Positions 18,269 to 28,549 of a stretch of DNA of 64,000 nucleotides are shown here, one piece after another. The notes below the pieces were generated by a model. The model saw only the letters and a program-made list of their open reading frames with translations. It was not told the DNA's origin and made no database searches. The first letter of the stretch is position 1, and each line of letters opens with the position of its first letter. Position numbers and translations under genes: made by a program. The stretch lies in NCBI GenBank assembly GCA_039985655.1, contig JBDWSF010000005.1, forward strand, positions 62,001 through 126,000, given 5' to 3'. Source of the stretch: Postechiella sp039985655 (lineage in GTDB: Bacteria > Bacteroidota > Bacteroidia > Flavobacteriales > Flavobacteriaceae).

Positions 18269-18581
18269 TTTTAAAAAGTTTGTTCGTTTTAAGGTTTTAT
18301 TGCTTATAGGTTGATTTATTTCTTGTTTTGTTACAAGGTTTTTCAAATTATAATGAATATAGTAAGGCTATTTCACAGCATTTAGCTGAGTTTACACTGA
18401 GATACTTAGAAATCAAAGTCATTATCGCACAAAAGCTGTACGGGTATGACTCATTGCAAACTGCCATTGTTGACTAAAAAAAATCGCGCAAAGGCGCAAA
18501 GACGCAAAGTTCTAATTAATTACTTTTTACCGACACCGCAAACTGAGACTGCGACTGTCAACTGAATACTGCAAACTGTTT
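18269..18581. repeat. Non-coding gap with CGCAAAG repeats
   Basis: 18482-18511 holds three tandem imperfect copies of GCGCAAAG (GCGCAAAG, GCGCAAAG, ACGCAAAG), a short repeat common in Bacteroidetes intergenic DNA. 18519-18570 has further CTGCAAACTG-type repeats. No gene. Confidence 0.5.
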
Positions 18582-19037
18582 TTACTGTTTCACTTTCACA
18601 CTCCACTCAAAATCGAATGTAGAAACGGCAACACCTTCTTCGTTTACACCAATAGACTGCATCCAAATGGTTTGTCCCTCTCCTGTTTCTATGGCTTTTT
18701 CTATAGCCTTATCTATAAGACTGCCATCATTACATGTAAATGTAATACGTCCTGTTGCTTTTTTTGTAAAGACGGCTTTATTTGATGTTACTAACATAGA
18801 AATGCGTTTACCTGATTCTTGTATTTTACTAATCATTAAAGCGCCTGTAGAAAACTCGGCTGCCATACCTTGTACCGCCCAAAACATAGAATTGAAAGGA
18901 TTTTGATTGATCCACCTATGTTTAACGGTTACAATACATTTACTGTCATCTATAAATTTTGTTCTTACACCACAAAAGTAGGATGCTGGTAATTTAAAAA
19001 GGGTGAAACTATTTAGTTTTCTGGGAGTTATGCGCAT
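18582..19037 (-). CDS. DUF4442 (hotdog-fold thioesterase-like) protein
   Basis: 151 residues. Hotdog-fold features are visible: an N-terminal strand, KHRWINQNPFNSMFWAVQGMAAEFSTG as the central helix region, then strands KRISMLVTSNKAVFTKKATGRITF and VSTFDFEWSVKVK. This is the DUF4442 family, related to acyl-CoA thioesterases. No operon partner. Substrate not inferable. Confidence 0.8.
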   Translation of the reverse strand: MRITPRKLNSFTLFKLPASYFCGVRTKFIDDSKCIVTVKHRWINQNPFNSMFWAVQGMAAEFSTGALMISKIQESGKRISMLVTSNKAVFTKKATGRITFTCNDGSLIDKAIEKAIETGEGQTIWMQSIGVNEEGVAVSTFDFEWSVKVKQ

Positions 19038-19147
19038 AGTGAATATATTTAATATTCTACTAAGTTATGAAATTTCGGTACACAACTAAATGTTAAATTT
19101 ATGTTAAATTTTAGTACTATGTGTTACAAAGTACCTTCTTTTAGATA

Positions 19148-19155
19148 TATATTTG
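19148..19155 (+). promoter_or_regulatory. Bacteroidetes -7 box (TATATTTG)
   Basis: Exact TAnnTTTG match 30 nt upstream of the DUF4870 start. No good -33 box. Confidence 0.4.
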
Positions 19156-19184
19156 CATAAGAAACTATTATACGTTTTAAAACC

Positions 19185-19631
19185 ATGTTAAATACACACC
19201 AAAAAAACATCGCTACTTTTATACATTTATCTACATTTAGTAGATTTATTATTCCGTTTGGTAATTTTATAGGGCCTATTATTTTATGGATTAGTAATAA
19301 AGATAAGTCTGATTTTATAGATGCGCATGGCAAGCAGGCTATTAATTTTCAGATTAGTATGTTACTTTATGCTGTTATTTTGGGTACGCTTGCAGTTCCT
19401 TTCTTTATTTTTAAAATTATTGGAAGTTTTGATTTTATAGATTTTAATGGCTTTCACAATTTTCATATTGCTTTAGACAAACCTTCTCCTCTACTTTACA
19501 TTGGTGGTGGATTAGGAGTTATTGCTGTGCTTGCTTTTATAATTGAACTTATACTAATTATACTAGCCAGTTTAAAGGCTAGAGACGGGGAACTTTATCA
19601 ATACCCGTTTACTATAAATTTTATTAAATAA
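19185..19631 (+). CDS. DUF4870 membrane protein
   Basis: 148 residues. Three hydrophobic helices, with FIHLSTFSRFIIPFGNFIGP and the motif FIDAHGKQAINFQISML that defines DUF4870 (related to Tic20-like proteins). Function unknown. Monocistronic, with a -7 box candidate upstream. Confidence 0.85.
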   Translation: MLNTHQKNIATFIHLSTFSRFIIPFGNFIGPIILWISNKDKSDFIDAHGKQAINFQISMLLYAVILGTLAVPFFIFKIIGSFDFIDFNGFHNFHIALDKPSPLLYIGGGLGVIAVLAFIIELILIILASLKARDGELYQYPFTINFIK

Positions 19632-19891
19632 TTATGTTTTATAATGAAAACTTGAAACACAGACGGAACCGCGTTAAGGATTGCAATGGCGTTTTAAAAA
19701 AGTATAGCCTTTCGACTCCACTCAAGACAGGCTCCAAATCCGCCTCTTGTAGCAACGTCCACTTCTTTATACAATTTCGATAAAAAATCGAAAATACTCG
19801 AAGTGAATAAATTTTAGAATAAAAATTTCATCAAATAATCATCAAATCAATCAAAAAATGAACAGTTTCACAATATTAAACGAATGATACT

Positions 19892-20233
19892 ATGAAGATA
19901 GAAAACACAAAAGCACAAATGCGCAAAGGGGTGTTAGAATACTGCATATTATCGGTTTTAAAAGACGACGACGCTTATGTTGCAGAAATTTTAGGCACGC
20001 TAAAAGATGCAAAGTTGCTGGTAGTGGAGGGTACAATTTATCCGCTGCTTACTAGATTAAAAAATGCCGGACTTTTAAATTACAGATGGGAAGAATCTAC
20101 CTCTGGTCCACCAAGAAAATATTACGGATTAACCGAAACAGGAAAACTGTTTTTAAATGAATTAACCAATACTTGGAGCGAATTACAAAACGCTGTAAAC
20201 ATAGTAACTAGCCAAAAAACAACGAAAAAATGA
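19892..20233 (+). CDS. PadR family transcriptional regulator
   Basis: 113 residues, the small PadR-s2 type. A winged HTH is seen in RKGVLEYCILSVLKDDDAYV, the wing in EGTIYPLLTRLKNAGLLNYRW, and ESTSGPPRKYYGLTETGKLF, with a short C-terminal dimerisation helix. It overlaps the PspC gene by 4 nt (ATGA), so regulator and membrane protein are translated together; PadR probably represses its own operon. Confidence 0.92.
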   Translation: MKIENTKAQMRKGVLEYCILSVLKDDDAYVAEILGTLKDAKLLVVEGTIYPLLTRLKNAGLLNYRWEESTSGPPRKYYGLTETGKLFLNELTNTWSELQNAVNIVTSQKTTKK

Positions 20234-22068
20234 ATAAAACTGTCAACATAAATTTAGCTGGTATATTTTTTCACATTGATGAAGATGCATACCTAAAATT
20301 GCAACGCTATCTTGAGGCTATTAAACGTTCGTTTACAGATTCTCAAGGACGGTCTGAAATTATTGCTGATATAGAAGCTCGTATTTCTGAACTTTTTAGT
20401 GAACGTGTAAAAAACGAGAAACAAGTTATTGGCGTAAAAGAGGTCGACGCCGTTATTACCATTATGGGGCAACCTGAAGATTATCTTGTTGACGACGAGA
20501 TATTTGAAGACGAACCACAACCAAGTTATAGTAGAAAATCGACATCGAACAAAAAACTATTTAGAGATACAGACAACTCTTATATTGGTGGTGTATCTTC
20601 TGGTTTAGCGCATTATTTTGGTATAGATTCGGTTTGGATTCGTTTAGCTTGGATCCTTTTAATTTTTGGTGCAGGAACAGGTATTATACTTTATATTTTA
20701 CTTTGGATTTTGGTTCCTGAAGCTAAAACAACTGCAGAAAAAATAATGATGACGGGAGATCCTGTTAACATTAGTAACATTGAAAAAAAAATTAAAGATG
20801 GATTTGAAAATGTTACTGAAACCGTTACAGATGTTGCAAAAAACGTAAGTGATTCTGTTGGGAATGCCGCTAAAAATGTAGGTGATTCGGTTTCTGGAGC
20901 AGCAAAAAATATAGATTTTCAAAAACAGGGTAATAAGATAAAATCGACATCAAAAAGTTTTTTTGATACGATAGGAGATATCATTATGTTCTTCTTTAAA
21001 ATCTTTGCCAAATTTATTGGGGTATTACTCATTTTTATTGGAGCCGTTTCCCTTATTGCTTTAATAATTGGGCTATTCTCTGTTGGTGTGGTAAACGTTG
21101 TGCACATACCAGGTTTAGATATGGTAGACGTTGTTAATGCGGGAAACACACCAGTTTGGCTAGTGTCACTTCTAGCTTTCTTTACTGCTGGAATACCTTT
21201 GTTTTTTATATTTTATTTAGGTCTTAAAATACTTATAAACAATCTAAAATCTATTGGTAGCATTGCAAAATTTAGCTTACTTGGGCTTTGGATTATGTCC
21301 ATTATTGGTTTGTTCATCATTGGTATTAGACAGGCTAGCGAACATGCTTTCGATGAATCTGTACTTGAAAAAAACGAGTTTTTAATGACACCAAACGATA
21401 CGCTAAAAATAAAAATGGTAGGTAGTGATATCTATAGAAAAAACAGATTCGGTCATCGAAATTCTTTTAAAGTTATTAGAGATAAAAATGATAATAAAAT
21501 TATTTACAGTTCGGATGTTAGAATTATTGTTAAATCGACGACCGATACTATAGGACATATTAGCATAGAAAAAAGTGCCGATGGAAGAAACTATGATAAA
21601 GCAAGAGAACGGGCAAAAAACATTAATTACAGCTATGAATTTAATGGAAATGAATTATTATTAGATTCTTACTTAACTACAGATCCAGAAAATAAGTATA
21701 GTGATCAAGAAATTATTGTATTCCTTTATCTACCAGAAGGTACTGTTGTTAATTTTAGTAAAAACACAAAATCGTATTTAAACTATTATTCGCATAGTGG
21801 AAACATTGTTCAACAAAAATATACCAATCATCATATTAAAATTTTAGAGGATGCTATAGCATGTTTAGACTGCCCTATTGAAGCCAAAGAAGAGGGTAAA
21901 GATTTTAAAGTAAAGGTAAACACGCCCAATGTAAAAATTGATGACCACAGTATTCAAATAAAGACAGACGATACGAGCTTAAAAATTGACAGTACTGGTT
22001 TAAAAGCTAAAGCCGATGATGTTAAAATAAACATTGATTCTGACGGCATTAATATAGAAACTGAATAA
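20230..22068 (+). CDS. PspC domain membrane protein (envelope stress type)
   Basis: 612 residues. The N-terminus (VNINLAGIFFHIDEDAYLKL) is a small alpha/beta domain. The PspC domain at about 115-175 shows LFRDTDNSYIGGVSSGLAHY and RLAWILLIFGAG with helices to WILVPEAK. An amphipathic repeat (NVTETVTDVAKNVSDSVG) links to four further helices, and the C-terminal 250 residues form a beta-rich GIN/DUF4097-like domain ending in D/K repeats. With PadR and two GIN genes it forms the standard Bacteroidetes envelope-stress-like operon. Confidence 0.88.
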   Translation: MNKTVNINLAGIFFHIDEDAYLKLQRYLEAIKRSFTDSQGRSEIIADIEARISELFSERVKNEKQVIGVKEVDAVITIMGQPEDYLVDDEIFEDEPQPSYSRKSTSNKKLFRDTDNSYIGGVSSGLAHYFGIDSVWIRLAWILLIFGAGTGIILYILLWILVPEAKTTAEKIMMTGDPVNISNIEKKIKDGFENVTETVTDVAKNVSDSVGNAAKNVGDSVSGAAKNIDFQKQGNKIKSTSKSFFDTIGDIIMFFFKIFAKFIGVLLIFIGAVSLIALIIGLFSVGVVNVVHIPGLDMVDVVNAGNTPVWLVSLLAFFTAGIPLFFIFYLGLKILINNLKSIGSIAKFSLLGLWIMSIIGLFIIGIRQASEHAFDESVLEKNEFLMTPNDTLKIKMVGSDIYRKNRFGHRNSFKVIRDKNDNKIIYSSDVRIIVKSTTDTIGHISIEKSADGRNYDKARERAKNINYSYEFNGNELLLDSYLTTDPENKYSDQEIIVFLYLPEGTVVNFSKNTKSYLNYYSHSGNIVQQKYTNHHIKILEDAIACLDCPIEAKEEGKDFKVKVNTPNVKIDDHSIQIKTDDTSLKIDSTGLKAKADDVKINIDSDGINIETE

Positions 22069-22170
22069 TTACAATTCATCATTAAAAAACAACAAGTCAG
22101 ATATTTAAGTTACTAATCGATAACCATTAATTAGATATTTGATAAATCATCAATCAAAAAACGAACAATT

Positions 22171-22899
22171 ATGACAACACTAATCAAAATTATAATAACA
22201 ACGCTTTTAAGTTTAACACTTTTTTCGTGTAATTTCGATATAAACCTCAACTCTGGAGTTAAAGGAAACGGGAATGTTACCGAAGAAGAAAGAGGAGTTA
22301 TTGAATCTTTTAATAGCATTAAGGCTAGCCAAGGTCTCGATGTCTATTTAACACAAAACGACGACGAAAATATTATTGTAGAAACTGATGACAATTTACA
22401 CGAACTAATAATTACCGAAGTCGTAAATGGGGTTTTAAAAATTCATACGAGCAAAAACATTGGGCGTGCTACGTCTAAAAAAGTAATTGTGAGTTTTAAA
22501 GATGTATCAAAAATTATATCATCAAGCGGAAGTGATGTCTATTCAACACATGCTATTAATGCCGATCATTTAGAATTAAGTACTTCTAGTGGAAGTGATA
22601 TGAAGCTAGAAGTAAACACATCTGTTTTAGATTGTAAATCATCTAGCGGAAGTGATTTACGATTATCTGGACAAACAGGTAAACTCATTGCAGAAGCTAG
22701 CAGTGGTAGCGATATTAAAGCTGGTGACTTAAAAGCAGAATCTAGTCAAGTAAAAGCTTCTAGCGGCGCAGACATTACCGTAAATACATCCAAAGAATTA
22801 GTTGCAAAAGCGTCAAGCGGTGGTGATATAAAATATTATGGAAACCCCGAAAAAGTAAATAAAAGTAATAGTTCTTCGGGCAGTGTAAGAAAGAAATAA
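22171..22899 (+). CDS. GIN domain (DUF2807) lipoprotein
   Basis: 242 residues. Lipoprotein signal (SLTLFSC), then a right-handed beta-helix with repeated rungs containing SSGSD: ISSSGSDVYS, STSSGSDMKL, KSSSGSDLRL, EASSGSDIKA, KASSGADITV, KASSGGDIKY. This is the head GIN domain family. It follows PspC by 102 nt in the same direction and ends at a terminator. Periplasmic or surface role unknown. Confidence 0.88.
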   Translation: MTTLIKIIITTLLSLTLFSCNFDINLNSGVKGNGNVTEEERGVIESFNSIKASQGLDVYLTQNDDENIIVETDDNLHELIITEVVNGVLKIHTSKNIGRATSKKVIVSFKDVSKIISSSGSDVYSTHAINADHLELSTSSGSDMKLEVNTSVLDCKSSSGSDLRLSGQTGKLIAEASSGSDIKAGDLKAESSQVKASSGADITVNTSKELVAKASSGGDIKYYGNPEKVNKSNSSSGSVRKK

Positions 22900-22938
22900 A
22901 CTTAAATTAATATTATACCAAATAATCAACCACCTTCT

Positions 22939-22979
22939 AAACCATTTCAAACTAAAGTTAAAGTTTGGAGTGGTTTTTA
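22939..22979 (+). terminator. Rho-independent terminator
   Basis: Stem AACCATTTCAAACT / AGTTTGGAGTGGTT (two mismatches) followed by a T run, ending the PadR-PspC-GIN operon. Confidence 0.7.
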
Positions 22980-23094
22980 TTTTATATTTGTTTTAACTTA
23001 GCATTGGTATTATTAACATCTACTTACGAATAGTGACAAATCACCATTTTATGTGTCTGAATAATATAACCCTAATTTATTAATCCATTATAAA

Positions 23095-23931
23095 ATGAAA
23101 AAATCGCTCATCACGTTAGTTTTATGCGTATTGATATTTTCTGCTTCTCACGCTCAAAACCCAAGTAAAATAAAAGGCAATAGATTAGTATCTATAGTAA
23201 ATACAGAAATAAACTCATTCCACACTATTGCTTTAGATGAAGATTTTAGAGTAGACTTTATCTATAACAAAATACCATCAGTTGAAATAGAAACAGATGA
23301 AAATTTACATGAATTTATTGATTTTTTTGTAAGAGATAGCATTCTTTATTTTAACCATACAAAAAAAATCACATCCAAAAAGAAGTTAAACATAAAAGTG
23401 ATGTATGATGATTTTTTACAACATTTTCAAACCTCAGATAAAGCTGAATTAAATGGATTAACTCCTATAGATTTAACTAATGGAACATTAAATACAAGTG
23501 GAACATCAAGAGTAGCTTTAACCTTAAAAACAGATAATTTTGATTTTGAAAGTTCAGATAAATCTAAAGTAAGACTAAACCTAACGGCAGATACTTGCAC
23601 AATTACTATGCGTGGTAGCAGTAAAATAGAAGCTTTAATAAATGCTTCAAAAGTTCTAGGTACATTAAAAGATCGAAGCTATGCTATTATAGAAGGAAAT
23701 TGTGATACTGCAAATCTAGAGTTAGATGATAATTCGCAATTTAACGGCAAAAATTTTACGCTAAGCACATGTCATATTATTAACAACATGTCTAGCGATG
23801 CCTACTTAGAAGTTCTAAAAGATATTACTATTGATGCCACTGGCGCCAGCACTATTTATCTATATCAAAATCCAAAAATCACTATTAATAAAATGACGGA
23901 TACTTCTAAACTTCAAAAAAAGATGAAATAA
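23095..23931 (+). CDS. Secreted GIN-like (DUF2807) protein
   Basis: 278 residues with a cleavable signal peptide (ends SASHAQ). The opening (FHTIALDEDFRVDFIYNKIP, then VEIETDENLHEF) matches the GIN-domain start of the preceding lipoprotein, but the SSGSD rungs are replaced by more varied repeats. Probably a diverged paralogue transcribed separately, because a terminator lies between them. Confidence 0.7.
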   Translation: MKKSLITLVLCVLIFSASHAQNPSKIKGNRLVSIVNTEINSFHTIALDEDFRVDFIYNKIPSVEIETDENLHEFIDFFVRDSILYFNHTKKITSKKKLNIKVMYDDFLQHFQTSDKAELNGLTPIDLTNGTLNTSGTSRVALTLKTDNFDFESSDKSKVRLNLTADTCTITMRGSSKIEALINASKVLGTLKDRSYAIIEGNCDTANLELDDNSQFNGKNFTLSTCHIINNMSSDAYLEVLKDITIDATGASTIYLYQNPKITINKMTDTSKLQKKMK

Positions 23932-24354
23932 TTTTTTCTGTTTCTCACTCCTACTAGACTAATATAAAACGTATACATACCAAATTCCAACTATTCAAAA
24001 TGCATTGTCAATCAAGACACTTTCATTAAGCTTTCCATTTATCTCAGTGAACCATATACAAACTTGGTGCTAATGACTGACATATATTCTTTAAAACATT
24101 GTTAATAATCGATAACATATACTCTTGAAATCAACATCTCTTACCTATACTTTCAACATCTAAAACAAAGCAGACTCCTACAGATTGCAGTATTAACACT
24201 AAGCTATGCAAAAACAAAAGTTAAATTATTTAATAGAATAGACTCAACCGTTTAAATCACTCTTTTTTTCGACAAAACACTTTTTTACTAGTTAAATTCA
24301 TATGAAATAGGAATAATATCTATATATTTGATATAAACTAAAGTTTGCTAGTTT
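23932..24354. other. Intergenic region, no gene seen
   Basis: AT-rich. A TAnnTTTG match (TATATTTG, 24323-24330) lies 24 nt before the T9SS gene and is its likely -7 box; no -33 element is clear. Confidence 0.4.
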
Positions 24355-26253
24355 ATGAAATCAAAAATGTTATTCAACAGACATATGTTAAATAAATGCG
24401 TTGCTTTATTTATTTTTTCAGTCAACTTTTCATTCGCTCAAGATTTATATGTTGGAGATAATAGTTATTTATTTGCTAAAGATGTCGTTGTATTTGTAAA
24501 TGATGATATTAGGTTAGAAACAGCAACATCAAATCTTTATATGAGAGGTGATGCGCAACTTATACAGAATACAAATACGAAAAATTCGGATGAAGGCGAA
24601 TTATCTATTTATCAAAACCAGACAACTGGTATTTATGAATATAATTATTTTTGTTCACCAGTAGGTGTTTCAATAGACGGAACTACAAAAGCTGATGTAG
24701 ACTTTGATGGTTCAAACATTCGAGACCCAGATGACGATACTGATTTAACTAATGTTGTTTCAACAGCTTATTCATATACATCGGCGTATAATGGTACGGC
24801 AACAGAATTATCGAATTACTGGTTATATACCTTAAAAAATGCTGAAGGTTATAATGACTGGGTTCAAATTTTTGACACCGGAGCAGCTGCACCAGGGTAT
24901 GGTTTTACACTTAAAGGAAGTCCAAATACGAATAATGTTTTAGATTTTAGAGGACGACCTAATAATGGGACTATAACAGTAAGCTGTTCTTTTGATGGTA
25001 CAGACGACCAACCAACTTCTGGTAAACTAAATTATGCCGAAACTTTAACAGGAAACCCATACCCTTCTGCATTAGATTTAAAATTGTTTTTAGCTCAAAC
25101 TAATAATCAAGCCGATTTAAGCGGTGAAATATTTTTTTGGGAACAAAATTCAAAAAACTCCCATTATTTAGCAGATTATGAAGCCGGATACGGTGTTTAC
25201 ATACCTGGAGATATAACTTTTCCTTATTCAGATGACGGCACTTATACTTATGCTCCCTTTACAAACTATAATAGTGATGGAAGTCCAAACATTAATTCTG
25301 GAGGAAATACTACCGATTTTAGTGGTAATAATCAAAGGCGATATGCTGCTGTTGGTCAAGGTTTTGTAATAGCTAGTAACGTTAATGGAGGCAATGCTAT
25401 TTTTGAGAATTCTATGCGTGTATATTTACCTGAGGATTCATCTTCTGGAGGTAGCGGTTCTATTTTTGCTAAAAACGGAAACTCAAAAGCTGCTAATACA
25501 AAAAATAAAGTTGTGCCAATATCACACAACGGTGTAGACTATAAATCTATTTTTGAAAACCCGACGATTATTCCAGAAATAAGATTTCACACGCATATAA
25601 ATAATACATTTTATAAAGAAAACGTTATTCCTTTTAGAGAAAACACGCCTAATAATAATACATATAATCGTTTTTACGATGGTAGAAACATAAATGAATT
25701 AAATTCTGATGCTTATTTAATTTCTAGTGATATAGAATTAGTTATTAAATCAATTAATTATAATGAAAACATAAGATTACCATTAGGTCTTAAAGCTTCA
25801 AAAGACAATACTATATACAGTATTAAAATTAATACATTAAAAGATGTCTCTGAAGATATCAACATTTTTATTTTTGATAAGATTAGTAATACTTACACCG
25901 ATATTAAAAACAATACTTTTGACATTATTTTAGATGAAGGTATTTACAATGACCGTTTTGAGGTTACTTTTAACAATAATACTTTAAATACTAATGAACA
26001 TGTTTTCGAGAATTTTAAAGTATTCCAAAACAACAAAATATCACAATTAAACCTTTTAAATCCAAAAAACTTAAATATTAAATCATTTAGCTTACTTGAT
26101 GTTTCGGGAAAACAAGTTATAACTGATCATATATCTTCAAACAAAACAACACATACATATAATACAAAATCATACAGTGATGGTGTTTATATTGCAAAGA
26201 TTAGCTTATCTAACAATCAGGTTTTTACAAAAAAAGTAATTATTACTAATTAA
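24355..26253 (+). CDS. T9SS type A sorting domain surface protein
   Basis: 632 residues. Signal peptide (FSVNFSFAQ), then a beta-rich region with Asp/Gly/Asn-rich loops (DPDDDTDLT, NYNSDGSPNINSGG), typical of large flavobacterial surface proteins that start at a DNSYLFAKDVVVFV strand. The C-terminal 75 residues form the sorting domain (SFSLLDVSGKQVITDH, then SDGVYIAKISLSNNQVFTKK). It should be exported by Sec, then by the type IX system and anchored to the surface. No catalytic motif was recognised. Confidence 0.85.
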   Translation: MKSKMLFNRHMLNKCVALFIFSVNFSFAQDLYVGDNSYLFAKDVVVFVNDDIRLETATSNLYMRGDAQLIQNTNTKNSDEGELSIYQNQTTGIYEYNYFCSPVGVSIDGTTKADVDFDGSNIRDPDDDTDLTNVVSTAYSYTSAYNGTATELSNYWLYTLKNAEGYNDWVQIFDTGAAAPGYGFTLKGSPNTNNVLDFRGRPNNGTITVSCSFDGTDDQPTSGKLNYAETLTGNPYPSALDLKLFLAQTNNQADLSGEIFFWEQNSKNSHYLADYEAGYGVYIPGDITFPYSDDGTYTYAPFTNYNSDGSPNINSGGNTTDFSGNNQRRYAAVGQGFVIASNVNGGNAIFENSMRVYLPEDSSSGGSGSIFAKNGNSKAANTKNKVVPISHNGVDYKSIFENPTIIPEIRFHTHINNTFYKENVIPFRENTPNNNTYNRFYDGRNINELNSDAYLISSDIELVIKSINYNENIRLPLGLKASKDNTIYSIKINTLKDVSEDINIFIFDKISNTYTDIKNNTFDIILDEGIYNDRFEVTFNNNTLNTNEHVFENFKVFQNNKISQLNLLNPKNLNIKSFSLLDVSGKQVITDHISSNKTTHTYNTKSYSDGVYIAKISLSNNQVFTKKVIITN

Positions 26254-26350
26254 AATTCGCAATTTAATTTTAAAAGTGACTACAGCTAAAATCTTTTAAT
26301 ACAATCTTTAGAAGAATTCATACGACCTTTTTAAAACAAAAAAACACAAA

Positions 26351-26381
26351 AAAAGACTGCCCTTTCGAGCAGTCTTTAATA
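26351..26381. terminator. Bidirectional terminator
   Basis: AAAGACTGC / GCAGTCTTT stem with an 8-nt loop and flanking A and T runs, shared by the T9SS gene and convergent trxB. Confidence 0.8.
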
Positions 26382-26403
26382 TTTTTATTTTATTTCTATT
26401 CTA

Positions 26404-27354
26404 TTACTCTTCCTTAGCAGCTAAATAACGTTCTGCATCCAAAGCCGCCATACAACCTGTACCTGCCGCAGTTACTGCTTGCCTATATACATGATCTGCC
26501 GCATCACCAGATACAAAGACACCATCTACATTTGTTTTTGATGTTCCAGCCTCATTAATAATATACCCCGTTTCATCTAAATCTAGATAATCTTTAAAAA
26601 TATCGGTATTTGGCTTATGACCAATGGCTGCAAAAAATCCAGTAACAGGAATTTCATGTTTCTCGTTTGTTTTATTATTAAAAACACGCACGCCAGTAAC
26701 CACTTGTCCGTCTCCTAAAACCTCATCAGTTTCAGTATTAAACAATATCTCTATATTCTCTGTATTAGCAACTCTTTTAGCCATAATTTTAGACGCTCTA
26801 AACTCATCTCTACGTACAAGCATGGTAACTTTTGTACATAATTTAGATAAATAATGTGCTTCTTCACAAGCAGAATCTCCTGCTCCTACAATTACGACTT
26901 CTTGATTTCTATAAAAGAATCCATCACAAACGGCACAAGCAGAAACGCCTCCTCCTAATTTCAAATATTTTTGTTCAGATTCTAAACCTAAATATTTTGC
27001 AGATGCTCCTGTAGAAATTATAATCGTATCGCAATGAATTTCTTTCGTATCGTTTACCCACACTTTATGAACCTTACCAGAAAAATCAACTTTAGTCACC
27101 CAACCATCACGAATATCGGCTTCAAAACGTTCAGCTTGTTTTTGTAATTCAATCATCATCTCAGGCCCTGTAACACCATCTGGATATCCAGGGAAATTCT
27201 CAACCTCATTAGTTGTTGTTAATTGTCCTCCAGGTTGCATCCCTTGATACAAAACAGGAGCCATATTAGCTCTAGCGGCATAAATTGCTGCTGTATAGCC
27301 AGCAGGTCCAGACCCAATTATTAAGCATTTTACTCTTTCTATTATATCTGACAT
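26404..27354 (-). CDS. trxB: Thioredoxin reductase
   Basis: 316 residues. FAD-binding GSGPAGYTAAIYAARANM at the start, redox-active CAVCDG in the NADPH domain, NADPH-binding VVIVGAGDSACEEAHYL, and FAD-binding VDGVFVSGDAADHVYRQAV near the end are all intact. It transfers electrons from NADPH to thioredoxin. Single-gene unit. Confidence 0.97.
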   Translation of the reverse strand: MSDIIERVKCLIIGSGPAGYTAAIYAARANMAPVLYQGMQPGGQLTTTNEVENFPGYPDGVTGPEMMIELQKQAERFEADIRDGWVTKVDFSGKVHKVWVNDTKEIHCDTIIISTGASAKYLGLESEQKYLKLGGGVSACAVCDGFFYRNQEVVIVGAGDSACEEAHYLSKLCTKVTMLVRRDEFRASKIMAKRVANTENIEILFNTETDEVLGDGQVVTGVRVFNNKTNEKHEIPVTGFFAAIGHKPNTDIFKDYLDLDETGYIINEAGTSKTNVDGVFVSGDAADHVYRQAVTAAGTGCMAALDAERYLAAKEE

Positions 27355-27556
27355 AGTATAATTAATTTTTATCTTAACAAAAGTAGCTTTTTTGATAGAA
27401 AACTTACATAGAAGTTATTAACAGTTAGTTATAACATAATATCTAAAATCTATGGCGCTTTACATTTTAACGTAACCTATTGTTAACCAAACTAATTATA
27501 AAGACTTCTATTTTATTCATATATGTTTATATTTAAACTTTTATTTAAAACAACTT

Positions 27557-28519
27557 ATGAAGATTGTAATACTAGACGGTTATACTTTAAACCCTGGGGA
27601 TTTAAACTGGGAAGGCTTAAAACAATTTGGAGAATTAGAAGTTTTTAATAGAACACCTTTTAATACTGATGCTATTATAAAAAACATTGGAGATGCCGAT
27701 ATCGTTTACACTAACAAAACACCTATATCAAAAGAGGTTATTGAAAACGTATCCAATTTAAAATATATTGGAGTTTTAGCTACAGGTTATAATGTTGTTG
27801 ATATTATAACAGCAAAAAAACAACGTATAATGGTAACTAATGTGCCAGCCTATAGTACTACGTCGGTAGCGCAATTTACCATGGCACTTTTATTAGAAAT
27901 GTGTCACCATGTAGGTGACCATAATCAAGCTGTTAAGAATGGCGATTGGAGTAAAAGTCTTGATTTTTGTTTTTGGAATTCTCCATTAATAGAATTAGCC
28001 GGAAAAACTATGGGTATTATTGGTTTTGGAAATATTGGCCAAGCAACTGCGAAAATGGCGCAAGCTTTTGGTTTGAATATTATAGTATACAGCAGAACAA
28101 TAAAACCTGAATTGGAATCTGAAACTTGCAAATTTGTTTCTTTAGATGAATTATTAGAATCGTCGGATATAATAAGTTTGCATTGTCCTCTTTTTGAAGA
28201 AACAAAAGGTATTATTAATGCTGATAATATTTCTAAAATGAAAGATGGTGTCAAAATTATTAATACCTCTCGAGGCTCATTAATTGTTGAAGAGGATTTA
28301 GAAAAGGCATTGAATTACGGAAAAGTTTCGGCAGCAGCCGTTGATGTTGTGTCTTCTGAACCTATGAATAAAAACAACCCATTATTAAATGCAAAAAATT
28401 GCATTATAACACCACATATTGCTTGGGCTCCAAAAGAAGCTAGAACGCGTTTAATGGATACAACGATTAATAACTTAGAGGCTTATCTAAAAGGCATCCC
28501 AATAAACTGTGTTTATTAA
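27557..28519 (+). CDS. D-2-hydroxyacid dehydrogenase
   Basis: 320 residues. NAD-binding GIIGFGNIGQATAKMAQ, catalytic Arg in INTSRGSLIVEE, the Asp/Glu of AAAVDVVSSEP and the catalytic His in ITPHIAWAP are present. Substrate could be glycerate, hydroxypyruvate or a related 2-ketoacid; the N-terminal domain resembles hydroxypyruvate/glycerate dehydrogenases. Followed 30 nt later by a GNAT gene in the same direction. Confidence 0.9.
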   Translation: MKIVILDGYTLNPGDLNWEGLKQFGELEVFNRTPFNTDAIIKNIGDADIVYTNKTPISKEVIENVSNLKYIGVLATGYNVVDIITAKKQRIMVTNVPAYSTTSVAQFTMALLLEMCHHVGDHNQAVKNGDWSKSLDFCFWNSPLIELAGKTMGIIGFGNIGQATAKMAQAFGLNIIVYSRTIKPELESETCKFVSLDELLESSDIISLHCPLFEETKGIINADNISKMKDGVKIINTSRGSLIVEEDLEKALNYGKVSAAAVDVVSSEPMNKNNPLLNAKNCIITPHIAWAPKEARTRLMDTTINNLEAYLKGIPINCVY

Positions 28520-28549
28520 AAATTAACTAAAAAAAGAAATCGTATAACT

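Noticed and set aside
26624..26854. Plus-strand frame opposite trxB
   Set aside because: Shadow of the well-supported thioredoxin reductase gene.
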